Notes under the pieces: generated by a model | What the model saw: the letters and a program-made list of their open reading frames with translations, nothing else | Database searches by the model: none | Told to the model about the DNA's origin: nothing | Program-made: the position numbers and the translations under genes | Source of the DNA: Streptomyces sp. H27-H1 | GTDB taxonomy: Bacteria > Actinomycetota > Actinomycetes > Streptomycetales > Streptomycetaceae | Length of the DNA: 64,000 bases | Reading direction: 5' to 3' | NCBI RefSeq assembly: GCF_026627445.1 | Contig: NZ_JAPNLJ010000001.1 | Location: 186,001-250,000 of the forward strand | Shown: positions 25,751 through 33,533 of the stretch, one piece after another | Numbering within the stretch: the stretch's first letter is position 1 | Layout: each line of letters starts with the position of its first letter

Positions 25751-26010
25751 CGGCTGGCCCCGTCCGCCGTGAACTCGAACGGCGTGTAGGTGACGGGGGC
25801 CTCGGCAGTACGGCGCCGGATCTCACTCGCGGCCTCCCACCGGTCCTCGGCGTAGGCGACCACGATCCGTACATCGCCCGTGCGGCGCTCCAAGAGGCGG
25901 AGATAGGCGCGTTCGTCGGTCGCGGCGAGCGACGGCAGCGGCACGTCCAAGGCCGCGACGATCGCGGACAGCAGGTCCGCGACAGCGGACTTCTCAGTGC
26001 GCTCGCTCAT
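25747..26010 (-). CDS. Small AICE hypothetical protein
   Basis: The 87-residue protein is compact and soluble (AVADLLSAIVAALDVPLPS, then DVRIVVAYAEDRWEAASEIRRRTAEAPVTY). It is coupled to both neighbours by ATGA-type overlaps. I do not recognise a family. Confidence 0.7.
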   Translation of the reverse strand: MSERTEKSAVADLLSAIVAALDVPLPSLAATDERAYLRLLERRTGDVRIVVAYAEDRWEAASEIRRRTAEAPVTYTPFEFTADGASR

Positions 26011-26276
26011 GCGGCACCACCAGGCATGCTCACCGCGATGGCCTGGTTGGTCAGGTTCCTCCGCACGGCCAGAACCTTGCGGCGGGCCCGGCGGATCCGC
26101 CGCTCGTCCAGCTCGGACGGCATCCGGTCCAGGACGGCGATCTCCGCGTCGAGGAGGTCGACGTCCGCCAGAATCAGCGGCATCTCCTGCTCGATCGCGT
26201 CCAGCTCCGCATCCGACGGCTCCAGGCCCTCGGACCACGGGGTAACGAGGTTCTGAAGTGCGGCGATGTGCTTCAT
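26007..26276 (-). CDS. DUF6284 family protein
   Basis: The 89-residue helical protein begins MKHIAALQNLVTPWSEGLEP and contains ELDAIEQEMPLILADVDLLDAEI, then a basic helix. Element 2 encodes a close homologue (56115-56384) with the same N-terminus, also directly upstream of the DUF2637 gene or separated from it by one gene. The function is unknown. It heads the coupled gene string running to 23652. Confidence 0.85.
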   Translation of the reverse strand: MKHIAALQNLVTPWSEGLEPSDAELDAIEQEMPLILADVDLLDAEIAVLDRMPSELDERRIRRARRKVLAVRRNLTNQAIAVSMPGGAA

Positions 26277-26311
26277 GAGTCGTGTTCTCCCTAGCAGGTG
26301 GACGGCTCGAA

Positions 26312-26341
26312 GCGGCCCCGGTGCTCTAACACCGGGGCCGC
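26312..26341 (-). terminator. Terminator
   Basis: Perfect 12-bp arms (GCGGCCCCGGTG at 26312-26323 and complement at 26330-26341) flank a 6-nt loop, between the 56-residue gene and the DUF6284 gene. Confidence 0.75.
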
Positions 26342-26361
26342 ACGTCGTTGGGGTTGGAAGA

Positions 26362-26532
26362 TCAGGCCGGGCGCGGGTAGTGGCTGACGCTCGGCTGGGT
26401 GTGGAACGGCTGGTCCTGGCAGTCCTCGGACCAGCTCTGGTGGCTCCAGCAGGTCTTGCGGTCGTCGCCGTGCAAGCCGGCGTCCTCCAGTTCGTTGTCG
26501 CGCTGGATGGCCGCGGCGAGCTTCTTGTTCAT
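26362..26532 (-). CDS. Small hydrophilic AICE protein
   Basis: The 56-residue protein reads MNKKLAAAIQRDNELEDAG, then DDRKTCWSHQSWSEDCQDQP. AAGGGG stands before the ATG. The upstream leader (26547-26567) is shared with the 53922 gene of element 2, which supports real expression. The function is unknown. Confidence 0.6.
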   Translation of the reverse strand: MNKKLAAAIQRDNELEDAGLHGDDRKTCWSHQSWSEDCQDQPFHTQPSVSHYPRPA

Positions 26533-26546
26533 CTCGAACCCCTTCC

Positions 26547-26567
26547 GGGGCCGGTCTCTCCGGCTCC
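26547..26567 (-). promoter_or_regulatory. Leader hairpin shared with element 2
   Basis: A hairpin (GGGGCCGG / CCGGCTCC) immediately before the ribosome site matches, with few changes, the one at 53938-53958 upstream of an unrelated gene in element 2. The flanking CTTCCGG and CTCCCCTCA are also conserved. Confidence 0.5.
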
Positions 26568-27184
26568 CCTCAACCCCGCACGTAGAGCGCCGAAGCGCCG
26601 GACGCGCGGAGGAGGCAACCGCCCTGAGCGGCGAGTCACCGGCTATCCCGGTGCGCTGTCGCGGCGGCTCAGGGGATGACGCGAAGGGCGTGCCCGTCCG
26701 CGCCGGTCCAGCGCGATCGGGGCCAAAAGTCTTAAGCGGATCACGATGTCCTCCTACGTCTTCAACAGGGATGCAGCACTGCAAGGGGGACCAAGTCCCC
26801 ACCCTCCGGCCGTTGCTCGCGGTCACCGGGCCACCTCGCCAGTCGGGCGCCAACCGCTCGCCCTGTCCCCTGGCCTTTAGCGGGATTGCAGCGTCCCCGC
26901 CCTCAGCTGTCGGCCCATTCCGTACCGGGCCTTTTGCTTCGTGCACACCAGAGTTGGGCCCTCGCAGGCCATCTGGTGCGCACCAGAAGCATGGCATCTG
27001 GTGCGCACCAGATGCAAGCCCTTGGTTCGTTCGGGGCTTGCCGGCGTTCTTCCGGTGTGACTTCAGGAAACGGCCCAGACGGGGGGTCTCGGTAGCCAAC
27101 AGGGGTTAACCTCAAGGGTGTTAACCCGCTCCCACCTGCGGCGATTCGGTTAAGCCCTTGCAGGTGGCACGGCCATCGGAGGCG
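26568..27184. promoter_or_regulatory. Divergent control region of element 1
   Basis: This roughly 600-bp gene-free region separates the leftward operon from the XRE-type regulator. It holds two palindromes: TCTGGTGCGCACCAGA (26972-26987) and ATCTGGTGCGCACCAGAT (26996-27013), with a partial copy at 26941-26952. An inverted repeat GGGTTAAC-N9-GTTAACCC lies at 27103-27127. These are good operator candidates for the neighbouring regulators; which protein binds is not known. The rest shows nothing I can name. Confidence 0.6.
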
Positions 27185-28321
27185 ATGCACGTGGGCAAGG
27201 GATTACGAGCTGTTCGTACTGCGCGGGGATGGTCGCAGGAGCGGCTGATCTTCGAGATTGAGCGCTACGCGCGGCAGCACATGCTGAACGTCGCATCGAG
27301 CGCGAGCTTGAAGACCTACGTGTCGGAGTGGGAGAACGGCCGGCGGGCCATCACGGAGCGGTACGCCGTGATCCTCCGGCCACTGCTCGGGGTGACGGAC
27401 GTCGAGCTGGGCGGGGAGCCTGCACGCGCAGCCCCCCAGCAAGCAGACGGTTACGAAGACCTGTTGAGCCGAATCGACTCGGCGCGGAGCGTCAGCGATT
27501 CCATGGTGAGCACCTTCTTGGACCAGACCGAGCTACTTCGAACCATGGACCGGCAGATGGGTGCATCGGGCCTGGTGGACCAGATGAACGGCCACCTGAC
27601 GACGATGGAGGACGCGCTCACCTTCGCGGTTCTGCCAGGAACTCGTCGTCCCATCGCAACGGCGTTGGCCGGAGCGGCGACTTTGGCGGCATGGCAAGCG
27701 CTGGACGCGGGGTCTGTGGAGCGCGCCTGGAGGCACTACGAGCTGGCAAAACGAGCTGCACAGGACGCTGACGCGCCGCAGTACTTGGCTCACGCCATGG
27801 GGGAGCAGGCGTACGTCCTGGGCGATGCCGGGCGCCCGGAGATGGCGGTCGAGCTCATCCGGGATGCGCAGCGCACCCACGCGGAGCGGCAGTCACCGCG
27901 CCTTCGGGCTTGGCTGAGCGCGGCGGAAGCTGAGCTGTGCGCCGCCGCCGGCAGGCACGAAGATTCCAGGCACGCGCTCGACCGGGCGGCGGCGGCCCTG
28001 CCAGAAGGCGCCCATGCCCGCGACTCCGACATGTTGAGCATCTTCCTGAACGGGGACCACCTGGCGCGCTGGCGGGGCAATGTGCTGGCACTCCTGGGCG
28101 ACAGCTCGGCCATGGACGACCTCTACGCGTCGCTCCAGACGACTGACCCCACGTTCGTCCGCGCCAAGGCAGGCCTTCACAGCGACCTGACGCAGGCGCA
28201 CCTTGCCCGCGGCGAGTTCGACGAGGCCCGCTCGAACCTTCAGCAGGCGCGCCTGCTGGCGAACCGCACGGGGTCCGTGCGGCATCGCCGGCGTGTGGAG
28301 CTGCTTACGGGGCGGCTGTAG
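27185..28321 (+). CDS. XRE-family regulator with TPR-like C-terminus
   Basis: The 378-residue protein has an N-terminal HTH (LRAVRTARGWSQERLIFEIERYA... SEWENGRRAITERY, residues 5-70) and a long helical region with repeated Ala-rich helices (about 150-375) like tetratricopeptide repeats. Such proteins in Streptomyces resemble peptide- or signal-sensing repressors. It probably controls the leftward transfer operon. The start is ATG 27185 or GTG 27191; GGAGG (27178) is better spaced for the GTG. Its 3' end overlaps the convergent GntR-Nudix gene by 17 bp. Confidence 0.85.
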   Translation: MHVGKGLRAVRTARGWSQERLIFEIERYARQHMLNVASSASLKTYVSEWENGRRAITERYAVILRPLLGVTDVELGGEPARAAPQQADGYEDLLSRIDSARSVSDSMVSTFLDQTELLRTMDRQMGASGLVDQMNGHLTTMEDALTFAVLPGTRRPIATALAGAATLAAWQALDAGSVERAWRHYELAKRAAQDADAPQYLAHAMGEQAYVLGDAGRPEMAVELIRDAQRTHAERQSPRLRAWLSAAEAELCAAAGRHEDSRHALDRAAAALPEGAHARDSDMLSIFLNGDHLARWRGNVLALLGDSSAMDDLYASLQTTDPTFVRAKAGLHSDLTQAHLARGEFDEARSNLQQARLLANRTGSVRHRRRVELLTGRL

Positions 28322-29156
28322 CCCGCGACGCGAGGACGTGAAGGAGGGCGACCAGGGTTCCTGACCCCATGAGCTTCCCTTCGGCCATGAGTCCGGGGAT
28401 GTCCGCCAGGGGCACCCAGGCGATCTGCCCGGCCTCCTCAATGTCCGTGGGTTCGCCCACCTTCACCGCACCGCGCGCCACGAAAATCTCGTGGGGCGAG
28501 TCGACCATGCCGATCATGGGCTGGTACGTCACGACATGCTCGATGTTCGTCGGGTGCCAGCCGGTCTCTTCCTCCGTCTCGCGCGCAGCCGTGGTCGCCG
28601 CGTCCTCGCCTTCGTCCACGATCCCGCCGGGGAGTTCCCATCCCCACTGCTGCGGGACGAAGCGATAGCGCCACAGCATCAGGACGCGCTGCTGCTCGTC
28701 GATCACAGCCGTGATCGCCACATGGTGGAGGCGCACCACGTGGTGCTCGAACCGCTCGACCCCGGGCGGCTCGACGTCGACGAGGTCGAGGTTCACCCAC
28801 CGGTTCTCGTAGACCGTCCTGCTGCCGTGGATCGTCCAGGGCTCCTGCTCCGCCGGCGTGGCAACGGTCTCGACCCCTACGACCCGGTAGGAGCTGCGGT
28901 CATACGCCTTGATGAGCCGCTCGCTCGCCAGGCGCGCGAGTACCTGCCGGAGGGCGGTACGGCCGATCTCCAGCTCGGCGCTCATGGTCCGCTCAGAGGG
29001 AAGCTTCTCGCCGGGCCCGTACTTGCCCGACTCGATCCACGACCGGATCGTCTGGTAGACCCTCGTCGACTTCGGTCCCATCCTCAGAGCACTCTCCCCG
29101 TTCGTCGGCTGGTACCGGCCAGCGTAGTCGCGGGTCAGCTCGGGGGACTCGGCCAT
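28305..29156 (-). CDS. GntR-Nudix fusion protein (KorSA-Pif-like)
   Basis: The 283-residue protein joins a GntR-type winged helix (about 28-95: STRVYQTIRSWIESGKYGPGEKLPSERTMSAELEIGRTALRQVL, split here for description) to a Nudix hydrolase domain (about 115-280). The Nudix box reads GGIVDEGEDAATTAARETEEETG, shown in two halves GGIVDEGEDAAT and ARETEEETG. In pSAM2 the GntR repressor KorSA and the Nudix immunity protein Pif are separate. Here they are one polypeptide, which could couple repression of transfer genes to the immunity function. It converges on the XRE gene. Confidence 0.88.
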   Translation of the reverse strand: MAESPELTRDYAGRYQPTNGESALRMGPKSTRVYQTIRSWIESGKYGPGEKLPSERTMSAELEIGRTALRQVLARLASERLIKAYDRSSYRVVGVETVATPAEQEPWTIHGSRTVYENRWVNLDLVDVEPPGVERFEHHVVRLHHVAITAVIDEQQRVLMLWRYRFVPQQWGWELPGGIVDEGEDAATTAARETEEETGWHPTNIEHVVTYQPMIGMVDSPHEIFVARGAVKVGEPTDIEEAGQIAWVPLADIPGLMAEGKLMGSGTLVALLHVLASRATAAP

Positions 29157-29580
29157 ACCTGTCTCTCTTCCGGTCTGATGGTGAGGACGACTTCAAGGTC
29201 TCCGACTCGGCAGGAGACGCGGCCCAGTGATCTCGGAGCAGATCTGGGCCGATGCGCGGAAGCTCTGGGACTTCCAGCAGATTGGCACGAGCTGCGGCCG
29301 TGCTCCGTTGAGATCGGCCTGGGCAGCGAATACTTGGGCGTGGCGGACCTGACGGTCGGCCTGAACCCAGTGGGGCAAGTTAATCGCTTCCTGACCTATC
29401 CAGATCAGGGTTACACGACTGGTCAGGAAGTCCCATAGGCGGTGATAGCAGCCCTTAGTCAACTTCGCGATCAGGGACTGCTTTTTCGGGCCATCAGCCG
29501 GGTCAGGCACTTCGCAGCGCTTGGCAAGGGGCTCCGCAGGGCGACTGCTGAGCCCCTTGCCTCATTATCGGCTGTAGCGG
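29157..29580. other. Gene-free region between GntR-Nudix and HigA-like genes
   Basis: No convincing gene is seen in these 424 bp. They contain a 10-bp inverted repeat (CTTCCTGACC 29387-29396, complement 29421-29430) and the terminator at 29523-29561. GC content is visibly lower than in the surrounding element. The promoter of the GntR-Nudix gene should be here. Confidence 0.5.
29523..29561 (-). terminator. Terminator of the toxin-antitoxin pair
   Basis: Perfect 12-bp arms (GGCAAGGGGCTC at 29523-29534, complement at 29550-29561) are 20 bp beyond the HigA-like stop codon. Confidence 0.75.
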
Positions 29581-30699
29581 TCAATCTGTGAATTCGTCCG
29601 CGAGGTCGAACCGGCGCTTTAGATTGTTGCCCCAGCTGTGCGGCCACTTGCCTTCATGGTGTAGGCGTCCCACTACGATTCCTGGTGCAATACCGATCTC
29701 TTTAGCAAATGACTCTGCACTGGAGATACTCTTGAGCGTTTCGAGTCGCTGAGCATAGCGTGCTGGGATTAGGATGTCGCGAGCAAACGCGTCTGCTTCC
29801 AATTCCTGAGGATCTGAGGACGCTCCCTTGCGTGCAGGTTCGACGCGAATCTCTTGCTTTCCGTGCAGCAAGACGTGTCCAAGTTCATGGAACACCGTGA
29901 ACCAGAACTGATCGTCGCTTTTGTAGCGCAAACTCAGCTGAACAACGGCCTTTGTTGGAGAGATCCATCTAGTTGCACCGCAAGACCTGCTGCCAGTTAC
30001 CTCCTTGACGAAGACCACGGCTACACCATTTCGTGCACAGCTCTTGACCAACTCCGGCTCGAAGTCCTGAGGTGCCATGACCGTCAGTGCTCGAAGCCGT
30101 GGGATCTCTGATTGGAGGCCGCTCTTGTTGAAGGGAGCGCAAGGTACTTCGAATGCCGCGATTTCTCCGAGGCGTAGCCAGGATGCGACCGCACCGATTT
30201 TTACCTCGTAGGCCTGAGTCTGCCTGAAAGCAGCAGCAGGCTTTTCGTAGAGTTCCGTCCAGGCGTCGAGCGAAGAGACGGAAAAGAATGCAAGCAATTG
30301 TTCCCAACGCGACTGTTTGTCTGATGGCTCCGCAGGAACGTGGCCTCGCTTGATGAGCTCCTGGACGGGAAGTGACTTCAACCAGTTACTGAAAGCGGCA
30401 GGATCCCTAGTCTCCCGCAGGCGCCGCCGCGCCGACTGATAGTCGGCCTCAAGGCGATTCCAGAATCGGGCGCGGATTTTCGTGACGCTTTCGAGCTTTT
30501 CTGCCACTTCAGGCGAGAGGGAAACGATGCCTTTGGTGAGTTGATTCAGATGTTTTGGGCTAATCCCGGCCCGGAGAGCAAACTCGCGTTGCGTCATTCC
30601 GGATTCCTCAAGGAACTCCAGAATTGTCTCTCCCGGCGGAACTGCGTAGTCAGGCTCCTCAGCGGTGTACAGTTCGCGGACAGCGCTGCTATTACTCAT
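29581..30699 (-). CDS. HigA-like antitoxin with ImmA/IrrE metallopeptidase domain
   Basis: The 372-residue protein has an N-terminal XRE HTH (ETILEFLEESGMTQREFALRAGISPKHLNQLTKG, described from residue 22 to 55) and a C-terminal ImmA/IrrE zinc peptidase domain with FTVFHELGHVLLHG and later Glu (ELEADAFARDILIP). In known pairs the HTH part represses the operon and neutralises HigB; the peptidase may add regulated proteolysis. It lies 30 bp after the toxin gene. Codon use is lower in GC than that of neighbouring genes, suggesting a different origin. Confidence 0.87.
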   Translation of the reverse strand: MSNSSAVRELYTAEEPDYAVPPGETILEFLEESGMTQREFALRAGISPKHLNQLTKGIVSLSPEVAEKLESVTKIRARFWNRLEADYQSARRRLRETRDPAAFSNWLKSLPVQELIKRGHVPAEPSDKQSRWEQLLAFFSVSSLDAWTELYEKPAAAFRQTQAYEVKIGAVASWLRLGEIAAFEVPCAPFNKSGLQSEIPRLRALTVMAPQDFEPELVKSCARNGVAVVFVKEVTGSRSCGATRWISPTKAVVQLSLRYKSDDQFWFTVFHELGHVLLHGKQEIRVEPARKGASSDPQELEADAFARDILIPARYAQRLETLKSISSAESFAKEIGIAPGIVVGRLHHEGKWPHSWGNNLKRRFDLADEFTD

Positions 30700-30729
30700 T
30701 TGCGTTACCCCCAGTCCGGATACTGCTCG

Positions 30730-31059
30730 CTAGTGGTAGTCTTCGATCTCCTCGATGGTGACTGCTGTCACGCTTTCCCATTTGAGGCCACCCTGTTCGT
30801 CTTCCTCGTACTCCGTCGGAGAGAAGACCAGTCTCCAGTTGGCCGTGAGGTGCAGTGACAGCAACCCGGCTTTGTCGCCCGACAGTGCATGGCATCTGCC
30901 GACTGCTGGAGGGCGCAGGTCCTCCAGAGTTTCGGCCGCCCGTAGCGCAGCGAGGCGCTGTGCGATCTTCTTGGCCAGCTCAGCTCCGTATGTCCGACGC
31001 ATCTCGCGCTCGGACTCACAGACCTTGCCGACCTTCCGATCCGCGTACGTCACGTCCAT
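30730..31059 (-). CDS. HigB/RelE-like toxin
   Basis: The 109-residue protein fits the RelE/HigB ribosome-dependent mRNA interferase fold: a helical N-terminus (REMRRTYGAELAKKIAQRLAALRAAETLEDL), then LSLHLTANWRLVFSPTEYEEDEQGG and VTAVTIEEIEDYH. It is followed by its antitoxin on the same transcript, the HigBA order. MDVTYADRK was chosen as start because the operator-like repeat lies directly upstream; the frame is open further. It would stabilise the element in the host. Confidence 0.85.
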   Translation of the reverse strand: MDVTYADRKVGKVCESEREMRRTYGAELAKKIAQRLAALRAAETLEDLRPPAVGRCHALSGDKAGLLSLHLTANWRLVFSPTEYEEDEQGGLKWESVTAVTIEEIEDYH

Positions 31060-31082
31060 TGTACCCACCGCCCCCCACCATA

Positions 31083-31103
31083 CGTTTACGGAATCGGTAA
31101 ACG
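31083..31103 (-). promoter_or_regulatory. Operator-like inverted repeat before higBA
   Basis: CGTTTAC-N7-GTAAACG lies 24 bp upstream of the toxin start. HigA-type proteins repress their own promoters through such palindromes. Confidence 0.55.
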
Positions 31104-31274
31104 CCATCATACCGAGACGTGTGCCGCCCGTGGCAAAGATCGCAATGTCGTACCGGTCCGTGGTGCCATGTGGTCGACGTGCTGCCCGGCGGTGTGAGTG
31201 ATGCTCGTTGCGGTGGTGGTGGGGCATGTGTGGGCCAGCTGTGGCCACAGGAACCTTCATCGGGACCTACTGCA

Positions 31275-31282
31275 CAGGTCAG
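31275..31282 (+). promoter_or_regulatory. Possible right-arm integrase site of element 1
   Basis: CAGGTCAG, 29 bp before attR, matches the duplicated motif beside attL (14445-14470). Confidence 0.3.
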
Positions 31283-31310
31283 GACCCGCATGGACATTGC
31301 AAGGGGACCC

Positions 31311-31368
31311 GTCTTGAAAACCGTCGTGGCAGCGATGTCACCGTGGGTTCAAATCCCACACCCACCGC
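31311..31368 (+). other. attR of element 1
   Basis: This 58-bp repeat is identical to attL and carries the 3' part of tRNA-Ser without a 5' half, so it is not a functional tRNA. Confidence 0.93.
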
Positions 31369-31394
31369 AGCAGGCCCGCATACGCGCAGGCCAG

Positions 31395-31424
31395 AAGGGG
31401 CGCCCCTCACGAGGGGCGCCCCTT
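31395..31424 (+). terminator. Former terminator of tRNA-Ser
   Basis: 14-bp arms (AAGGGGCGCCCCTC at 31395-31408 and complement at 31411-31424). In the uninterrupted chromosome it would directly follow the tRNA. Confidence 0.75.
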
Positions 31425-31684
31425 CGTCGTGCGGCCCCCCTGTGCCCGGTGGCTCGGTAGCTCCTGAGGGCGATCGAGTTCGCGGCCTTCTTGGCCGGGC
31501 CCAAGGCCTTGGCCGGCAGTCCTCATCTCCTCCTTGCTCAGTAGGCAGGATTGTGTGATTAGACCCTTTGGGTGGTGTTTGTCGGAAGAGCGGCGCGGGG
31601 CGTGGAGGCGTTCCGGTTGCGTCCGCATGATGGCGAATGTATTCAGATCCGCCCGTCAGAACATCGCGAAATGAGGGAACCGTC

Positions 31685-32098
31685 ATGGCACACCGCAGCA
31701 CCGTCACGTCGATCTGGACCACCGTCCTCGCCGCACTCGTGGCCCTCCTCGCCTCCCTCGGTTTCGGCGGCAAGACCGCCCCGGCCGTCTCCTCGCTCTC
31801 CTCCCCCGCCGCCCCCGCGACCATCGCCGCGGCTGCCACCGCGAACCGGCCGGCCTTCATGGCCCGGCGGACCTGGCGGGCCATGATGCGCGGCGGTTCG
31901 CTCCCGCCCACCATCAAGCAGCGCATCCGCGCCGAGGCCCACGGCAAGACCCCGTCCGTTCGCCGCTCCACCACCGCCCTGGCCGCCGGCTCCGGAGCCG
32001 AGTCCGAGTCCGGCGTCGACGACAGCGTCCGTAGTGCCACGATCGCCGCAGCGGTTCGCGTCGGATCCGCTCGCCGGGAGATGGCACTCGCCGCGTAG
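31685..32098 (+). CDS. Hypothetical protein with N-terminal signal or membrane segment
   Basis: The 137-residue protein begins MAHRSTVTSIWTTVLAALVALLASLGFGG, described here as a basic start and a hydrophobic segment at residues 8-26, then an Ala/Ser/Arg-rich tail without other features. It resembles my memory of the DUF6344 family, but weakly. The ATG at 31685 follows GAGGGA. Confidence 0.6.
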   Translation: MAHRSTVTSIWTTVLAALVALLASLGFGGKTAPAVSSLSSPAAPATIAAAATANRPAFMARRTWRAMMRGGSLPPTIKQRIRAEAHGKTPSVRRSTTALAAGSGAESESGVDDSVRSATIAAAVRVGSARREMALAA

Positions 32099-32139
32099 TG
32101 AGCGGCACCGAGAATTCGTACCGCGTAGATGAGGGACCC

Positions 32140-32545
32140 GTACGAGCGGGTGCAGGACGTAGGACCCGTACAAGCGGGTGCAGGACGTACGACCCGTGCA
32201 AGCGGGTGCAGGACATGGAGCTCGGCACGAGCGGTTGCCGGACGTAGGACCCGTACAAGCGGGTGCAGGACGCACGACCCGTGCAAGTGCAGGGCATGGA
32301 GCTCGGTACAAGTGGGTGCAGGACGTAGGACCCGTTACGTGTAGGTGCAAGACGTGGGATCCAGTACAAGCGGCACAGACGCAGGACCCAGTACATGAAG
32401 GACGCAGAACCCAGCACACGCAGGTGCAGGACCTGGCACCCAGTACGAGCAGGTGCAGGACCCGGCACCCAGTGCGAGCAGGTGCAGTGTGCAGATCCAG
32501 TGCGCAGTACCCGATACCCGATACCCGATACCCAGTACGCAGGAC
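32140..32545. repeat. Degenerate 28-bp tandem repeat array
   Basis: About 13 imperfect units of roughly 28 bp (23-30 bp) follow one another. The unit reads GTACAAGCGGGTGC then AGGACGTAGGACCC. Identity falls towards the right, where three exact GATACCC heptamers follow (from about 32512). There are no spacers, so it is not a CRISPR array. It lies in a 940-bp gene-free stretch (32099-33039); the remainder of that stretch shows no feature I can name. Confidence 0.75.
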
Positions 32546-33039
32546 GAGGCAGAGCCCAGGAGTGAGGTAGCAGCAGGCGCTGGAGCCCGGTCGGTCGGTG
32601 TGAGTAGGCCGCGACCGCGGATCGTGCCGTGAAGGTGCCCCGGAGCGGGGCACAGTGGCATTGCCCCGGCGGGCGCCGGGGGCGTGCCGGGGGCGTGAAG
32701 CTTGGCAGCGCAGGGCCGCAGGCCCGGGAGACGGTGGGGTTCCCGGACGGAGCGGTCCATTTCGGCATGTCCGGGGCGGCCGGATTGGCGGAACGGTTTT
32801 CCCCTTGCCCGGCAGGGGTTTCAGCGGGTCTCGAGCCGCTGACCTGGGGCGCCGAGGGCGCGAATGGGGTTTATCCGATGTTGGTCATACTTGCGGGGGA
32901 ATCGACGGCTCCGGGGTGGTTCGCCGGGGATTCGGTGGGCAACTCTGGTCTGGCGACGTCGTCAGCACACAGAGCGACCGAGGCGGTCGGCCAACTGCCT
33001 TGGAGTAACCCACACTTCGGTTTTCTGGAGGATAAAGAC

Positions 33040-33351
33040 ATGGCAAGCATCCGCACCGCCCGCGTCATCGCCGCCGTCGCCGCTCTCCCCCTCGCCGTCG
33101 CCCTTTTCGGAGGAGTCGCCTCGGCCGACAACGGCTCCTTCGCGAACGACGGATCGAATGCGAGCGTCGCCAGCATCATCGGCAGCGGCGTCGGTGGCAA
33201 CAATCACGGCAACTCCTCCACCTCACAGCAGGTGGCCACCGGATCCGGCGCGTCCAACCAGAACAACACCGCGCAGGTCAACGGCTCGGCCTTCACCGCG
33301 ATCGAACAGCACAACTCCAATGTCGCGGTGAACTTCTACCCCTGGTGGTAG
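33040..33351 (+). CDS. Small secreted Asn/Ser/Gly-rich protein
   Basis: The 103-residue protein has a classic signal peptide (AVAALPLAVALFGGVASA, cleavage after ASA near residue 29) and a mature part rich in Asn, Ser, Gly and Gln (SSTSQQVATGSGASNQNNT, AIEQHNSNVAVNF). The pattern resembles single curlin-type strands, so a surface or fibre role is conceivable but unproven. GGAGG precedes the ATG at 33040. It is followed by a strong terminator. Confidence 0.75.
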   Translation: MASIRTARVIAAVAALPLAVALFGGVASADNGSFANDGSNASVASIIGSGVGGNNHGNSSTSQQVATGSGASNQNNTAQVNGSAFTAIEQHNSNVAVNFYPWW

Positions 33352-33377
33352 CCGCGGCCTGAGCCGCACCGACTGTT

Positions 33378-33429
33378 GAGGGCGCCTGTGCGACCGGACC
33401 GGCTGGGGTCCGGTAGCGCAGGCGCCCTC
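33378..33429 (+). terminator. Strong terminator
   Basis: 23-nt arms (33378-33400 and 33407-33429) pair at all but two positions; the outer GAGGGCGCCTG segment is perfect. Confidence 0.85.
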
Positions 33430-33533
33430 GGGCGTTTCCCGCGCTCGGTCACTGCGCCCCGGCCTTGACATCCACCTGGAATCTGACGGACAGTCAGCTC
33501 CACTTGATGATGTGATGCCGGGAGGCCAGCGCC

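Larger units (their letters stand above)
14387..31368. mobile_element. Element 1: integrative and conjugative element (AICE) in tRNA-Ser
   Basis: The element is bounded by 58-bp identical direct repeats. It carries an integrase and excisionase at the tRNA end, a replication module, an FtsK-like TraB, a DNA methyltransferase, DUF2637 and DUF6284 proteins, divergent regulators and a HigBA-like pair at the right end. The excised circle would be 16,924 bp. The gene set matches AICEs such as pSAM2 and SLP1, which move as double-stranded DNA through TraB. Confidence 0.93.

Noticed and set aside
26568..27184. Leftward gene encoded in the control region of element 1
   Set aside because: The frame from 27099 is open but lacks a start signal, and its first 190 codons have no coding pattern; only the last 56 codons (26362-26532) look real.
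29193..29510. 105-codon frame on the minus strand between GntR-Nudix and the antitoxin gene
   Set aside because: There is no ribosome site, no recognisable domain and no host-like codon pattern; it crosses an inverted repeat.
31311..31368. A third serine tRNA gene
   Set aside because: Only the 3' part is present and the 5' half is missing; it is attR.
32140..32545. Possible CRISPR array
   Set aside because: Units follow each other directly with no unique spacers, identity decays along the array, and no cas genes are in the window.
32629..33039. N-terminal extension of the small secreted protein
   Set aside because: The signal peptide and GGAGG mark the start at 33040; upstream residues show no domain.
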